In this document: piece by piece, positions 8,769-18,253 of the stretch
Numbering within the stretch: position 1 is the first letter of the stretch
Layout: each line of letters starts with the position of its first letter
From: CALNYZ01 sp942490945
GTDB lineage: Bacteria > Pseudomonadota > Gammaproteobacteria > UBA6429 > Thiohalophilaceae
Direction: 5' to 3'
Length of the DNA stretch: 64,000 nucleotides
NCBI GenBank assembly: GCA_942490945.1
Contig: CALNYZ010000018.1
Span: 1,426,001 to 1,490,000, forward strand
Translations under genes and position numbers: made by a program
The notes under the pieces: model-generated
Told to the model about the DNA's origin: nothing
The model's database searches: none
The model's input: the letters and a program-made list of their open reading frames with translations, nothing else

Positions 8769-8952
8769 TCACACATACTTGTTGAGGACTATGCGAGAAG
8801 CATGCCAGAAATGGTTAATGCTTGTTCATTAATTAAATCAATAACTTAGAAGTGCTGTAGGGCGGCAATGCCCATTTCGTCAAGTTATTGTCACTATATT
8901 TGACGCTTCATGGCTCGCAAACATACAGAAAAATTGCAAGAAATAGTCCACA

Positions 8953-9699
8953 TTATTGCGCATTCAGTGTTTCACCATTAATCGCGACGCTGTCTTTGCC
9001 CATCAAATACAAATACGTGTCGAGAACTTCTTTTGGATGCGGGATAGTTTGTGGATCTTCACCAGGATAAGCCCGTGCCCGCATCGCGGTACGGACTTTA
9101 CCGGGATTAATACTGTTGGCACGTATATTTGTGCTGGAATCTGTTTCTGCACTCAGGGTTTGCATCAGATTATGCAAGGCGGCCTTACTTGCCGAATAGG
9201 CGCCCCAGTATGCGCGGCTTTGTAAGGCAACATCATCAATGGTGAAGATGACAGATGCATGGTCTGATTTTTTAAGTAAGGGAATGCACGCACGCGTCAG
9301 TAAAAATGGCGCATGTACATTGACCTGAAATGTGCTGAACCATAACTCGGTATCGTATAGCTCGAGGGGAGTGAGGTTGCCCAGATCCGCAGCATTATGC
9401 AGCAAGCCGTCGAGTTTTGAGAATTCCTTGTCGATAGTATTGGCAAGCTCAGCATAATCAGCAGGCGTTGCACCTTTCAAGTCAATCGGATAGATAGCAG
9501 GTTGAGGATATGCTTGCGCTACGATATCGTCATATACTTTTTCCAATAACGGAATGCTTCGATCAGCGAGTATAACCGTCGCGCCGTGCGCCGCGTACGA
9601 CTTTGCAACTTCAGCACCAATGCCACTGCCGGCACCCGTTATTAATATTATGTTTTTATCCAGCAGGTCAGTAGCTGCCGTATATTGCGTTTTAGTCAT
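8953..9699 (-). CDS. yciK: YciK-family short-chain dehydrogenase/reductase
   Basis: This classical SDR has a TGxxxGxG cofactor motif (ILITGAGSGIGAEVAKSYAA), an NAADLG motif that replaces NNAG, and a YSASKAALHNLM catalytic Tyr-Lys pair. Length is 248 residues from ATG 9699. An upstream in-frame ATG (9738) would add 13 residues, but ATG 9699 overlaps the hpnE stop in the usual coupled way and gives the normal family N-terminus. YciK substrates are unknown. Its place as last gene of hpnC-hpnD-hpnE is notable: the 8-base overlap with hpnE implies joint translation, though YciK is normally not a squalene-pathway enzyme. Confidence 0.88.
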   Translation of the reverse strand: MTKTQYTAATDLLDKNIILITGAGSGIGAEVAKSYAAHGATVILADRSIPLLEKVYDDIVAQAYPQPAIYPIDLKGATPADYAELANTIDKEFSKLDGLLHNAADLGNLTPLELYDTELWFSTFQVNVHAPFLLTRACIPLLKKSDHASVIFTIDDVALQSRAYWGAYSASKAALHNLMQTLSAETDSSTNIRANSINPGKVRTAMRARAYPGEDPQTIPHPKEVLDTYLYLMGKDSVAINGETLNAQ

Positions 9700-11020
9700 T
9701 ATGTGATCCATTAATTTGTGCGAGTATTTTACCTGCACATGTTACCCCACTTTGTACTGCGCCTTCGAGTGTTGCCGGTATGCCTGTATTTGTGTAATCA
9801 CCTGCAAGCCATAAGCCGCTTATATTTGTCTTGTTATCAGGTCGAATAAGGTCAATTCCAGGCTTGCAATGAAATGTTGCCCGTTTTTCGCAAATAACCT
9901 TGCTAATGTCAGGCGCTGGTAGCTGCGGGAAAATGTTAGCGACTTCATCTGCAACCTTGTGAGAAAGTTCTGCGCTGGAAAGTGCCTGATGCGCACCCTT
10001 ACCACTGATTACACAAGCCAATAGTCCTGTCTGGCCATCATACTGTCTGTCAAAAATCCACTGCGTAGTTGAATCAAGTAGACCAAGCATTGGTTTCGGT
10101 AACGTTGTGGTTTGAGGATATTTCAAATAGACAGTACAAATCGGCAAATAGTCGAATTGTGTTAGTTGGTTGCATAAATTTGTCGCTTCAGGCATAGCGG
10201 TTAAAATCTTCGCCGCCGTATAAGGTGGCACGGTGAGTATTACATGTTTAGAACGATAATCAGTCGACTGAGTAAACACACGGTGACCCTGGTTACTATC
10301 AAGAGCGATACGTGTAATCCGACTATTCGTTAAAATGCCTGCTCCCTGATTTTTCAGGTATTGAACTGCCTTGTCTGGAAAGAGTCTGGATAAATCTGTT
10401 TTTGGGAAAAGCAGGTCTGAACCGTGTTTGTTGACATTGAAGGCAAGGTTAATGGCAGTAAAGAAGTTCCTCGCAGATGTCTCATGTATATTGCTGTTTG
10501 TTATGGCCAGACAAAGTGGCGACCATAATTCTTTAACCAGGCTGGATGGATAGTTAATGCGGGTAAATATTTCTGCGACCGAAATATCGACGGTTAATTG
10601 TCTGGTCAGTTTATCAAGCACTGGTGATCTTAAAATGGCACGCAGCTTGTCAGTAATGCCTAAGCCTTTTGCAAACAGTACAGAGCTGGCGAGATTAAAC
10701 GGGGCGGGTAACAACGAGCCGGGTAATGTTAATGTGTGAGTATGGGATTTGATGTCCAAATCAAATTTCCTGCGATCGAAAACAGTCTGCTCGTTAACCC
10801 CGATGCTGTTGAGTAATTCAAGTGTGTGGCGATAGGCACCTATTAACAGATGTTGCCCATTATCGACACGCAGATTCCCGAGCGTGACGTGCCTGGCTCT
10901 GCCACCACAATATGCAGCAGCCTCGATGAGTTGCACTGGTTGACCAGCTTGCGTTAATTTTATTGCACAGGCGAGACCTGACCAGCCGGCACCGACAATC
11001 GTAATCATGTTGTCAGACAT
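9692..11020 (-). CDS. hpnE: Hydroxysqualene dehydroxylase / squalene-associated FAD desaturase (HpnE)
   Basis: HpnE performs the last of three steps from farnesyl diphosphate to squalene, reducing hydroxysqualene. The FAD-binding motif ITIVGAGWSGLACAIKL and the downstream GGRAR segment are at the N-terminus. The C-terminal GLWLAGDYTNTGIPATLEGAVQSG is the second dinucleotide-binding signature of the phytoene-desaturase-like family. I chose the ATG at 11020 (MSDNMITIV), which overlaps the hpnD stop by 8 bases; a longer frame to 11071 lies wholly inside hpnD and is unlikely. Length is about 442 residues. Context with hpnD and hpnC makes the assignment firm. Confidence 0.92.
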   Translation of the reverse strand: MSDNMITIVGAGWSGLACAIKLTQAGQPVQLIEAAAYCGGRARHVTLGNLRVDNGQHLLIGAYRHTLELLNSIGVNEQTVFDRRKFDLDIKSHTHTLTLPGSLLPAPFNLASSVLFAKGLGITDKLRAILRSPVLDKLTRQLTVDISVAEIFTRINYPSSLVKELWSPLCLAITNSNIHETSARNFFTAINLAFNVNKHGSDLLFPKTDLSRLFPDKAVQYLKNQGAGILTNSRITRIALDSNQGHRVFTQSTDYRSKHVILTVPPYTAAKILTAMPEATNLCNQLTQFDYLPICTVYLKYPQTTTLPKPMLGLLDSTTQWIFDRQYDGQTGLLACVISGKGAHQALSSAELSHKVADEVANIFPQLPAPDISKVICEKRATFHCKPGIDLIRPDNKTNISGLWLAGDYTNTGIPATLEGAVQSGVTCAGKILAQINGSHND

Positions 11021-11888
11021 AATGTTGCTGTTTGGCGCGTTTTTTTTCCAGTCGCGCCGTTCGCCAGGCAATCCAGAGTTTACGCAGCGGGGTCAGGCTG
11101 ATGCGGTGTTTCATTATTTGATGATTGTCATCAATTATTTCATTCAATGTGCGCTGGTAGATGGCGGCCATGATGATGCCACTGCGTTGTTTATAACGAT
11201 CTTCATCCGGCAGTAATGCAAAAGCTTGCTTGTAATAATCCTGTGCGCGGTTAGTCTGTTGTTGAAACAGGGGCTGCAGGTCAGTATTGGTAGGATAATT
11301 GAATATGTCATTTACAGTCACGTTGTGGTTGGCAAGTTCATCTGACGGAATATATAGTCGATGACGAAGACTGTCTTCATACACATCGCGGATAATATTG
11401 GTTAGCTGGAATGCAATGCCCAGTTTTTCCGCATATTTCAAAGTCTGTGGATTATCAAATCCAAAAATACTGGCGGAGAGAATACCAACAACACCTGCAA
11501 CACGATAACAGTACGCATACAGCTCTTCGAATGTCTGATATTGAGTGGGTTCGATGTCCATTTCCATGCCGGAAATAATTTCGTTAAAATATTTTTGCTC
11601 CAGCTGAAACAGACTAATCCACGGTTCAAGTGCCTTGGTCACAGGGTGAGTTGGACGATGAGCATACAAGGACTCAACTTCCGAGCGCCACCAGGCAAGT
11701 TTTGTATGTTTAATCTGGGATTCACCACCATGATCAATATTTGCATCAACAACATCATCGACTTCGCGGCAAAAGGCGTACAATGCAGTTATTGCTTTTC
11801 TTTGCTCGTCCGGCAGAAACAGAAAGCTGTAATAAAAGCTGGAACCACTTTTCGCTGCCTTGTCCTGGCAATATTCTTCAGGTGTCAT
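11013..11888 (-). CDS. hpnD: Presqualene diphosphate synthase (HpnD)
   Basis: HpnD condenses two farnesyl diphosphates into presqualene diphosphate. The product is 291 residues of the squalene/phytoene synthase fold. The first Asp-rich motif is YAFCREVDDVVD (about residues 37-48). The second is LTNIIRDVYEDSLRHRLY near residue 165. It begins SGSSFYYSFLFLP, as HpnD proteins do. It overlaps hpnC upstream by 11 bases and hpnE downstream by 8 bases, so the three are one translationally coupled operon. Confidence 0.94.
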   Translation of the reverse strand: MTPEEYCQDKAAKSGSSFYYSFLFLPDEQRKAITALYAFCREVDDVVDANIDHGGESQIKHTKLAWWRSEVESLYAHRPTHPVTKALEPWISLFQLEQKYFNEIISGMEMDIEPTQYQTFEELYAYCYRVAGVVGILSASIFGFDNPQTLKYAEKLGIAFQLTNIIRDVYEDSLRHRLYIPSDELANHNVTVNDIFNYPTNTDLQPLFQQQTNRAQDYYKQAFALLPDEDRYKQRSGIIMAAIYQRTLNEIIDDNHQIMKHRISLTPLRKLWIAWRTARLEKKRAKQQHYV

Positions 11889-12750
11889 TTTTTACTACAG
11901 ATAGTTTGAATAATGATTTGATAAGTATCATGAGTTTGTCACTAATGTTTATTCGTGGTCTGCTGAAGGTTGTATTGGCGTGCTCAAGTTTGTCCAGAAC
12001 CGTCATTCCACTCTGATAGATAGCCCGTATTTCCCAGCCTAAACGTCCAGGGAGTATGTTACCCAATTGCGCACCGCTTTGTAACAGTTGTCGTGTACGT
12101 TTGATTTGAAAGTGCATGAAAGGTTTCAGTTTGTGCCGGGTATTCCCGGCTATCCATTCCTGTTCGCTAATGCCATATTTTTCGAACTCAGCTAGTGGAA
12201 AATATATACGGTTATTTTCCTGGTAGTCTTGCTGATAGTCCTGCAAAAAATTAATTAACTGTAATGCGGTACAAATTTTATCTGATAATATGAGTAAATT
12301 ATCGTCATCGAAATGAAATAAATGTAATAAAAGTCGTCCAACCGGATTGGCGGAATGTTGACAATAATTCAGTACATCGTCAAAAGTGTTATAGCGTGTT
12401 TGTTGAGTATCCTGCTTAAAGGCAGTCAACAGATCATAAAAAAGCTGAGCGGGTAAGTTGTATGTTGCGATTACATACGCAACGGAATTTAATAAATCAG
12501 ACTGGCTATTACCGGCGATTGCATTTGTCAGCTCTTGCTCAAAGTCATTCAATGCACTCAGACGCTCATTGTCTGGTAGTGCCAGCTCATCTGCCATATC
12601 ATCAGCGGTACGTGCAAATGCATAAATAATTGCTACGGGTAAGCGGTAATTTTTTGGCAATAAAAAAGATGCAACCGGAAAGTTTTCATAATGTTGTGAA
12701 ACCATCTCTTGGCAAGCTGCTGATGCTTGAGGTAGAGTGTTGTTCTTCAT
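11878..12750 (-). CDS. hpnC: Hydroxysqualene synthase (HpnC)
   Basis: HpnC converts presqualene diphosphate to hydroxysqualene. The 290-residue product has the squalene/phytoene synthase fold with YAFARTADDMADE (about residues 44-56) and LINFLQDYQQDYQENNRIY near residue 165. The second region keeps the DxxxD-type spacing. The opening HYENFPVASFLLPKNYR is characteristic of HpnC. It is first in the hpnCDE-yciK operon. Its start is only 24 bases from the divergent small membrane-protein gene, so its promoter must overlap that gene's 5' part. No squalene-hopene cyclase is in this window. Confidence 0.93.
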   Translation of the reverse strand: MKNNTLPQASAACQEMVSQHYENFPVASFLLPKNYRLPVAIIYAFARTADDMADELALPDNERLSALNDFEQELTNAIAGNSQSDLLNSVAYVIATYNLPAQLFYDLLTAFKQDTQQTRYNTFDDVLNYCQHSANPVGRLLLHLFHFDDDNLLILSDKICTALQLINFLQDYQQDYQENNRIYFPLAEFEKYGISEQEWIAGNTRHKLKPFMHFQIKRTRQLLQSGAQLGNILPGRLGWEIRAIYQSGMTVLDKLEHANTTFSRPRINISDKLMILIKSLFKLSVVKNDT

Positions 12751-12774
12751 AAAAGCAATATTTGGGTGAGTGTT

Positions 12775-12972
12775 ATGCGAAATTTAAAAATGATTTTTTT
12801 CGGCGCTGTAATAGGCATTTTGCTTGGTCTGTGGTTTGGTGTAAATATTGGCAAAGATCGCGCTATATTCAGCAATCCATTTGCCGAAGCTTCGATAAAG
12901 CAAAAAGCTAAAAATGCAGCTACTGGTGTAATCAAGGACACAAAAGATGCTATTCGTAAATCGCTTGATTGA
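12775..12972 (+). CDS. Small single-span membrane protein of unknown function
   Basis: The predicted product is about 65 residues. One hydrophobic span (MIFFGAVIGILLGLWFGVNI, residues 6-25) is followed by a basic, Ala/Lys-rich amphipathic tail. That layout resembles YtxH-like small envelope proteins, but I do not recognise a family. I chose ATG 12775 with GGTGAG just upstream; a GTG at 12766 would add three residues. It is divergent from hpnC, 24 bases away, and converges on rmuC with 51 bases between stops. Coding status rests on the well-formed membrane span and basic tail. Confidence 0.6.
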   Translation: MRNLKMIFFGAVIGILLGLWFGVNIGKDRAIFSNPFAEASIKQKAKNAATGVIKDTKDAIRKSLD

Positions 12973-13023
12973 TGAATAAATTGCCTTGCCTGATCCTGTT
13001 CTCATAGCGAGTTATTAATTAGT

Positions 13024-14289
13024 TTAGTCAACATCAACTGCGCTCTCGAGTGTGCGAGGCGCAGTTTCTATTTGTTCTGGCGATGACATGGTTTTATTCG
13101 TCTGAATGCCAAGTTCGTTGAATTTGCGCACGCTTGGTATGATTCTGCTATCAAATGACCCGACTGCCTGATTAAAATGTTTCATGCTGTTATCCAGTGA
13201 GCGACCGAGCTTGGACAGGTGATCGGCAAACGTTGCCAGCCTGTCGTATAGCTCTTCACCAATATTCCGAATCTCGTCAGCATTCTGCGTTAACTGTTCC
13301 TGTCGCCAGCCATAGGCGATGGCGCGTAACAAGGCCACCAGGCTGGTGGGTGTAGCCAATACTACCTGTTTACTAAGCGCATCTTCCACGAGATTATGGT
13401 CGATATCCAATGCTGCCGTCAAAAACTGATCACCCGGAATAAATAACACGACGAAGTCTGGCGTTCGTTCCAGCTGGTTCCAGTAGGCTTTACTTGAAAG
13501 TTCATTGATGCGTTGTTTTACATTACGCGCATGGCGAATCAATGCTTGTTGTTTTTCTGTTTCGTCAGTTGCTTCCGTTGCGGTGAGATAGGCATCAAGC
13601 GGCGTCTTTACATCGACGACAATTTCGCGTCCAGCCGGCATACGCACCAGCATATCCGGACGCTGTTTGCCAGATTCGGTGTTGACGTTTTCCTGTTCGA
13701 AAAAATCACAGTATTCAACCATGCCGGCAAGCTCAACCAGTCTTTTTAATGTTAGTTCACCCCATTGTCCGCGCACTTCGGGTCGGCGAAACGCCTGAAC
13801 CAGATTACGGGTTTCATTCTGCAAGGCGGTTTGTGTTTGCGCCATGATCGTTAAATGTTGTTCGAGTGCACCATAGGCATGTTTGCGATCTTTTTCTATT
13901 GCCTGGATTTGTGTTTCAGTTTTATCAAGCGCATCCTTGATCGGTTTGAGCAGGTGTTCAATTGCTTTTTCTTTTTGTTCAAAGTTGTTTTGTGCGGAGG
14001 CCTGAAACTGTTTCAGGTTTTCCTGCGCCAGCTTCAAAAATTCTTCACTATTGTGTTTTAATGCCTGTGATGAGAGCAGACTGAATGTTTCATTCAGGCG
14101 TTGTCTGGCTTCTTCAATTGATTTGATTTTTTCTTCGCTGTACTTACGTTCGTAAGACAAAGTAGTTGTCAGTTCGGCAACAGCTTTCTGACTCCTGAAA
14201 TATTTCGGTAGCAATACAAGCACGACGATCAATACACCGAGTAAAAAGGCACTGATAGCAATAATGGCAAGTTGTGGATCAATTTGCAT
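13024..14289 (-). CDS. rmuC: DNA recombination protein RmuC
   Basis: RmuC proteins limit DNA inversions and rearrangements; the core is related to restriction-endonuclease folds. The 421-residue product has an N-terminal membrane span (LAIIAISAFLLGVLIVVLVL) and a long coiled coil (about residues 35-140). The RmuC core carries RRPEVRGQWGELTLKRLVEL, VVDVKTPLDAYL and DFVVLFIPGDQFLTAAL. It overlaps gph by 11 bases, so the two are coupled. The short tail after residue 400 is variable in the family. Confidence 0.94.
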   Translation of the reverse strand: MQIDPQLAIIAISAFLLGVLIVVLVLLPKYFRSQKAVAELTTTLSYERKYSEEKIKSIEEARQRLNETFSLLSSQALKHNSEEFLKLAQENLKQFQASAQNNFEQKEKAIEHLLKPIKDALDKTETQIQAIEKDRKHAYGALEQHLTIMAQTQTALQNETRNLVQAFRRPEVRGQWGELTLKRLVELAGMVEYCDFFEQENVNTESGKQRPDMLVRMPAGREIVVDVKTPLDAYLTATEATDETEKQQALIRHARNVKQRINELSSKAYWNQLERTPDFVVLFIPGDQFLTAALDIDHNLVEDALSKQVVLATPTSLVALLRAIAYGWRQEQLTQNADEIRNIGEELYDRLATFADHLSKLGRSLDNSMKHFNQAVGSFDSRIIPSVRKFNELGIQTNKTMSSPEQIETAPRTLESAVDVD

Positions 14290-14962
14290 ATTCTTGTAAC
14301 CAGCTAATGATTTCTTGTGTTGAGGCCGCCAGCTTGTCTGCTCCCCATGTGTCAGGTGAATCCTGCGTGCCTATGTAACCAAATAATGCTGCACAGGTCA
14401 GCATACCCGCGCTTTTGCCTGCTACGATATCACGTTCTGCATCACCGATGTATACACTGTTAGTTGCCGAACAACTGATTAGCTCACAGGCGTGTAATAA
14501 TGGCGCCGGATCAGGTTTTCGTTGTGCCAGGGTGTCTCCGCTAACAATACAATCCGGTTTCATTGTTAAATCAAGACCTTGCATCAGCGGCTCGGTAAGC
14601 CAGGCCGGTTTGTTGGTAACGATACCCCATTTCATCTGTCGGGATTGTATATATATAAGTATATCTTCAATACCGGGAAACAGGCGTGTGTGTGTCACGA
14701 GGTTCGCCCGGTAAATATCCAGTAATTCCTGGCGCAGTGGCTCAAATTCAGCATCATGCTTGTCGAGCTTGAAACCCAGTTTAATCAGCGCTTGCCCGCC
14801 ATGCGAAACCACCGGCCGAATTTGTTCAAAGGCAAGTTTTTCGTGCTGGTGATTTTCAAGCACGATGTTCAATGCGTTGGCCAGATCAGGTGCGGTGTCG
14901 GCAAAAGTGCCGTCCAGATCAAATAACACGGCTTGCAGCTTTCGAGAAGTTGGCATGGACAA
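14279..14962 (-). CDS. gph: Phosphoglycolate phosphatase-like HAD hydrolase
   Basis: A HAD-superfamily phosphatase of 227 residues. Motif I is VLFDLDGTFADTAPDLANAL (DxD nucleophile and acid), motif II is WGIVTNKP, and motifs III/IV are RKPDPAPLLHACE and VYIGDAERDIVAGKSAGM. It sits next to ubiG, where Pseudomonas also carries a gph/MupP paralogue, so the substrate could be phosphoglycolate or MurNAc-6-phosphate; sequence by eye cannot decide. The gene is 11 bases from ubiG and overlaps rmuC. Start ATG 14962 gives a normal family N-terminus. Confidence 0.88.
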   Translation of the reverse strand: MSMPTSRKLQAVLFDLDGTFADTAPDLANALNIVLENHQHEKLAFEQIRPVVSHGGQALIKLGFKLDKHDAEFEPLRQELLDIYRANLVTHTRLFPGIEDILIYIQSRQMKWGIVTNKPAWLTEPLMQGLDLTMKPDCIVSGDTLAQRKPDPAPLLHACELISCSATNSVYIGDAERDIVAGKSAGMLTCAALFGYIGTQDSPDTWGADKLAASTQEIISWLQEYAN

Positions 14963-14973
14963 ATCAGGCAGGT

Positions 14974-15684
14974 TTAGTCCGGGCGTATACAGTGCATTAA
15001 ATAATTTACACCGACATCATAACCGAGACTGTAACGTTTGGTGAGCGGGTTATAACTCATACCCGTAAGTTCGCGTGTTTGTAAACCGGCAACACGGATC
15101 CAGCGTTCAAGTTCGGAAGGTTTAATGAACTTGTTATAATCATGCGTTCCTTTGGGTAACAGATTCAAAATATATTCTGCGCCAACAATCGCAAACAAAT
15201 ATGATTTGGGATTGCGATTAATCGTGGACAGAAAAACCGCGCCACCGGGTTTAACCAGATCAAAGCATGCCTTGATAACTGATGCCGGGTCGGGAACATG
15301 TTCGAGCATTTCCAGGCAAGTGACAACATCATATCGTTGTGCATTTTTTAGCGCAAAGTTTTCGGCAGTTACTTGTTGGTAATCAACATCAAGATCGGAT
15401 TCATGCAAATGCAGACGGGCAATTTTCAAGGGTGTTTCACCCATGTCGATGCCGGTGACATTTGCACCGCGTGCCGCCATACTTTCACTGAGGATGCCAC
15501 CACCACAACCTATATCAATTACCTCTTTACCCTTGAGTTGTACGCGCCTGTCAATATACTCGAGTCGCAAGGGATTGATATCGTGCAATGGTTTGAATTC
15601 GCTGTCTGGATCCCACCAACGCGAAGCCAGGGCTTCGAATTTTTTTATTTCAAGTGGATCGACATTCTGTTCTGAAGTTTGCAT
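14974..15684 (-). CDS. ubiG: Ubiquinone biosynthesis O-methyltransferase (UbiG)
   Basis: UbiG performs both O-methylation steps of ubiquinone synthesis using S-adenosylmethionine. The SAM-binding motif is VIDIGCGGGILSESMAARGA near residue 55, with GIDMG as motif post-I and VTCLEMLEHVPDP as motif II. The opening ...EIKKFEALASRWWDPDSEFK is the UbiG signature. Length is 236 residues. Its by-product S-adenosylhomocysteine may be deaminated by the neighbouring mtaD product; ubiG-mtaD adjacency is conserved in Pseudomonas. The gap to mtaD is 17 bases. Confidence 0.95.
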   Translation of the reverse strand: MQTSEQNVDPLEIKKFEALASRWWDPDSEFKPLHDINPLRLEYIDRRVQLKGKEVIDIGCGGGILSESMAARGANVTGIDMGETPLKIARLHLHESDLDVDYQQVTAENFALKNAQRYDVVTCLEMLEHVPDPASVIKACFDLVKPGGAVFLSTINRNPKSYLFAIVGAEYILNLLPKGTHDYNKFIKPSELERWIRVAGLQTRELTGMSYNPLTKRYSLGYDVGVNYLMHCIRPD

Positions 15685-15701
15685 GATTTGATCAATTGTC
15701 G

Positions 15702-17039
15702 TTAATTCGGTTTGCTGGTTGCATCAATGATTATTTGTTGCCATTTAGCGGCGCTATTCATGATGTCCTGTTTATTGATTGTTGTAAGCTGTGAATCTTT
15801 CACAACATGTTTACCTGCCACCCAGACATCGGTGACATGCTGACGGCCACATACATAAACCAGGTGTGATATCGGGTTAAACAAAGGCTGTGAATCAATG
15901 TGGTCTATATTAACGGCGATAATATCGGCAGCTTTGCCTACTTCAATGCTGCCAATCTCATCATCACGACCAAGGGCTTTGGCACCGTTTATGGTAGCCA
16001 TTCGCAGCGCCTGTTCTGCTGATACAGCACTGGCATCACCGGCCACACCTTTCGCCAGCATTGCAGCCGTACGCATTTCGCCAAACATGTCCAGATCATT
16101 ATTACTCGCTGCACCATCGGTACCTAAGCCAACATTCACACCTGCATCAAGAAGTTTTTGTACCGGGCAAAAACCGCTGGCAAGTTTTAAATTGGATTCA
16201 GGGCAGTGCGCAATATGTACGCCATTTTCAGCCAGTTGTGAGATTTCCTCATCGGTTAATTGAGTCATATGTACGGCTATCAAGCGTGGTGTTAATAATC
16301 CGAGATCAGACAAGCGTTGCAGTGGTCGTTGGCCGGATTGTTTAACACTATCGTCAACTTCAAACGCAGTTTCGTGTATGTGCATTTGAATGGGGATATC
16401 CAGTTCTTCAGCGAGGGTAATAATTTTTTCCAGTGGTTCATTGGATACGGTATAGGGTGCGTGTGGAGCAAACGAGGTTTTAATCAGAGTATGTCCACGT
16501 AACTTGTCGTGTAATTGCAAACCTTTTTGCAGGTATTCATCAGGATTCTGTGCCCAGGCAGAGGGGAAGTTAATCATGATCAATCCTACTGTTGCACGCA
16601 TATGTGCATCTTCGGCTGCGCGTGCGACTTCTTCAGGGAAGAAGTACATGTCTGTGAAACACGTAGTGCCGCTGAGTAACATTTCTGCGCAGGCATGCAA
16701 ACTACCTTCGTATACAAAGTCAGCGCTGACACAGGCCGCTTCGGCAGGCCAGATATGTTCCTGCAACCAAGTCATCAAGGGCAAATCATCGGCAATGCCG
16801 CGCATCAGGGACATCGCCGCATGACCATGAATATTTACGAGGCCAGGCAAAATAATATGCGATGTCAGGTCTACCGTGTTTTGTGCCTGGTATTTATTGT
16901 TGGCTTCATCAGTGGGTAACAATGCAATAATTTTTCCATCATCAATCGCGATGGCATAATTATCGTACACGGTAGCCGCTGGTTCGACGGGTACCAGATG
17001 TTTACTTAATATAAGTGTATCAATATTTTGCATGGTCAT
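15702..17039 (-). CDS. mtaD: 5-methylthioadenosine / S-adenosylhomocysteine deaminase
   Basis: An amidohydrolase of 445 residues that removes ammonia from MTA or SAH. Metal ligands are seen in LVNIHGHAAMSLMRG (HxH, near residue 72), MHIHETAFE (near 220), AVHMTQLT (near 255) and VGLGTDGAASNNDLD (near 305). The SRPLFNPI-type segment SQPLFNPISHLVYV near the C-terminus also fits TRZ/ATZ family members. It is divergent from mtnA, the next enzyme of methylthio-sugar salvage, and lies beside ubiG. Start is ATG 17039; an ATG two codons further in is equally possible. Confidence 0.92.
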   Translation of the reverse strand: MTMQNIDTLILSKHLVPVEPAATVYDNYAIAIDDGKIIALLPTDEANNKYQAQNTVDLTSHIILPGLVNIHGHAAMSLMRGIADDLPLMTWLQEHIWPAEAACVSADFVYEGSLHACAEMLLSGTTCFTDMYFFPEEVARAAEDAHMRATVGLIMINFPSAWAQNPDEYLQKGLQLHDKLRGHTLIKTSFAPHAPYTVSNEPLEKIITLAEELDIPIQMHIHETAFEVDDSVKQSGQRPLQRLSDLGLLTPRLIAVHMTQLTDEEISQLAENGVHIAHCPESNLKLASGFCPVQKLLDAGVNVGLGTDGAASNNDLDMFGEMRTAAMLAKGVAGDASAVSAEQALRMATINGAKALGRDDEIGSIEVGKAADIIAVNIDHIDSQPLFNPISHLVYVCGRQHVTDVWVAGKHVVKDSQLTTINKQDIMNSAAKWQQIIIDATSKPN

Positions 17040-17215
17040 CGGCCATTTATTTGCAAAGTTAATAATGAAGGTTTCATGAATTTATTCATTGTATACTTGG
17101 AATCGAGCATTTCATATCAAGCATGTAATGCAGTTCAGGTGAATTATAATGTAAAGTTTGCCTCAAGGTGTTGAAAATAGTGTCTAAACATAAAACTTAA
17201 GAGCGATGACATAAT

Positions 17216-18253
17216 ATGACTTATAAAGGTATACAGCCAGTTCAATGGGAGAATAATCAATTAAAATTACTCGATCAGCGCATCTTGCCACAGCAGGAAA
17301 AATGGCTATATTTTGACAACGTACATGATGCAGCCGGCGCGATAACTGACATGGTGGTACGTGGTGCACCGGCAATTGGCATTACCGCAGCCTATGCTGT
17401 GGTACTCGCAGCGCGCGCGCACTTTAAAAAATCTTCTGACAAATGGATTGAAAGTATACAGGATGATTTAACGCTGTTGGCGAATGCCCGGCCGACGGCA
17501 ATTAACTTGATCTGGGCTATTGAAGTGCTAAAAAACCACTTTGTCGGGATTAAGGGCGACCCGGAGCCTGTCCTGTTAGCCGCGGCTAAACAAATTCATG
17601 CAGAAGATATCGCGGCGAATCAGATTATGGGCGCAACCGGTAGCGGCTTTTTGCCAGAAAATTGCGGCGTCCTGACACACTGTAACGCGGGCGCGTTGGC
17701 AACGGGCGGATACGGTACGGCCCTGGGTGTGATTCGTTCAGGTGTCGCGGCAGGAAAGATTACTGAAGTTTTTGCTGATGAAACCCGGCCCTGGCTTCAA
17801 GGCGCGCGATTAACTGCCTGGGAATTACTGCAAGATAACATTCCGGTCAATTTATTAGCAGATGGGGCGGCCAGCTATTTGATGGCTCAGGGCAAGGTGC
17901 AATGGGTCATTGTCGGTTCAGATCGGGTGGCGGCCAATGGTGACGTCGCCAATAAAATTGGCACCTACAATCTTGCCGTAGCGGCAAAATACCACGGCGT
18001 AAAATTCATGGTGGTAGCACCGACCTCCACAGTCGATATGAACATTGCTTCCGGTAAGGACATTCCCATTGAATCACGCTCGGCAGATGAATTGCGTAAA
18101 TTAGGTACCCAAACGGTTGCCGCCGAAGGGGCGGGAGCCTGGAATCCGGTATTCGATGTGACTCCCGCCGCCCTGGTGGATGTCTTTGTCAGCGAGAAAG
18201 GTGCGGTAGAAAACCCGACCACAGAAAAGATTTTGGCTATGATGAAAAGCTAG
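17216..18253 (+). CDS. mtnA: S-methyl-5-thioribose-1-phosphate isomerase
   Basis: MtnA interconverts methylthioribose-1-phosphate and methylthioribulose-1-phosphate in methionine salvage. Family motifs are MVVRGAPAIGITAAYAV (about residue 45), THCNAGALATGGYGTALGV (about residue 158; catalytic Cys) and VIVGSDRVAANGDVANKIGT (about residue 230; catalytic Asp). Length 345 fits. It is divergent from mtaD with a 176-base intergenic region holding a TATAAT at 17145-17150. It precedes gyrA, as in Pseudomonas. No mtnP, mtnB, mtnC or mtnD is in this window, so the pathway is incomplete here. Confidence 0.95.
   Translation: MTYKGIQPVQWENNQLKLLDQRILPQQEKWLYFDNVHDAAGAITDMVVRGAPAIGITAAYAVVLAARAHFKKSSDKWIESIQDDLTLLANARPTAINLIWAIEVLKNHFVGIKGDPEPVLLAAAKQIHAEDIAANQIMGATGSGFLPENCGVLTHCNAGALATGGYGTALGVIRSGVAAGKITEVFADETRPWLQGARLTAWELLQDNIPVNLLADGAASYLMAQGKVQWVIVGSDRVAANGDVANKIGTYNLAVAAKYHGVKFMVVAPTSTVDMNIASGKDIPIESRSADELRKLGTQTVAAEGAGAWNPVFDVTPAALVDVFVSEKGAVENPTTEKILAMMKS

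Noticed and set aside
17040..17215. Riboswitch between mtaD and mtnA
   Set aside because: No SAH or SAM riboswitch-like conserved stems were recognised; only candidate -10 elements are present.
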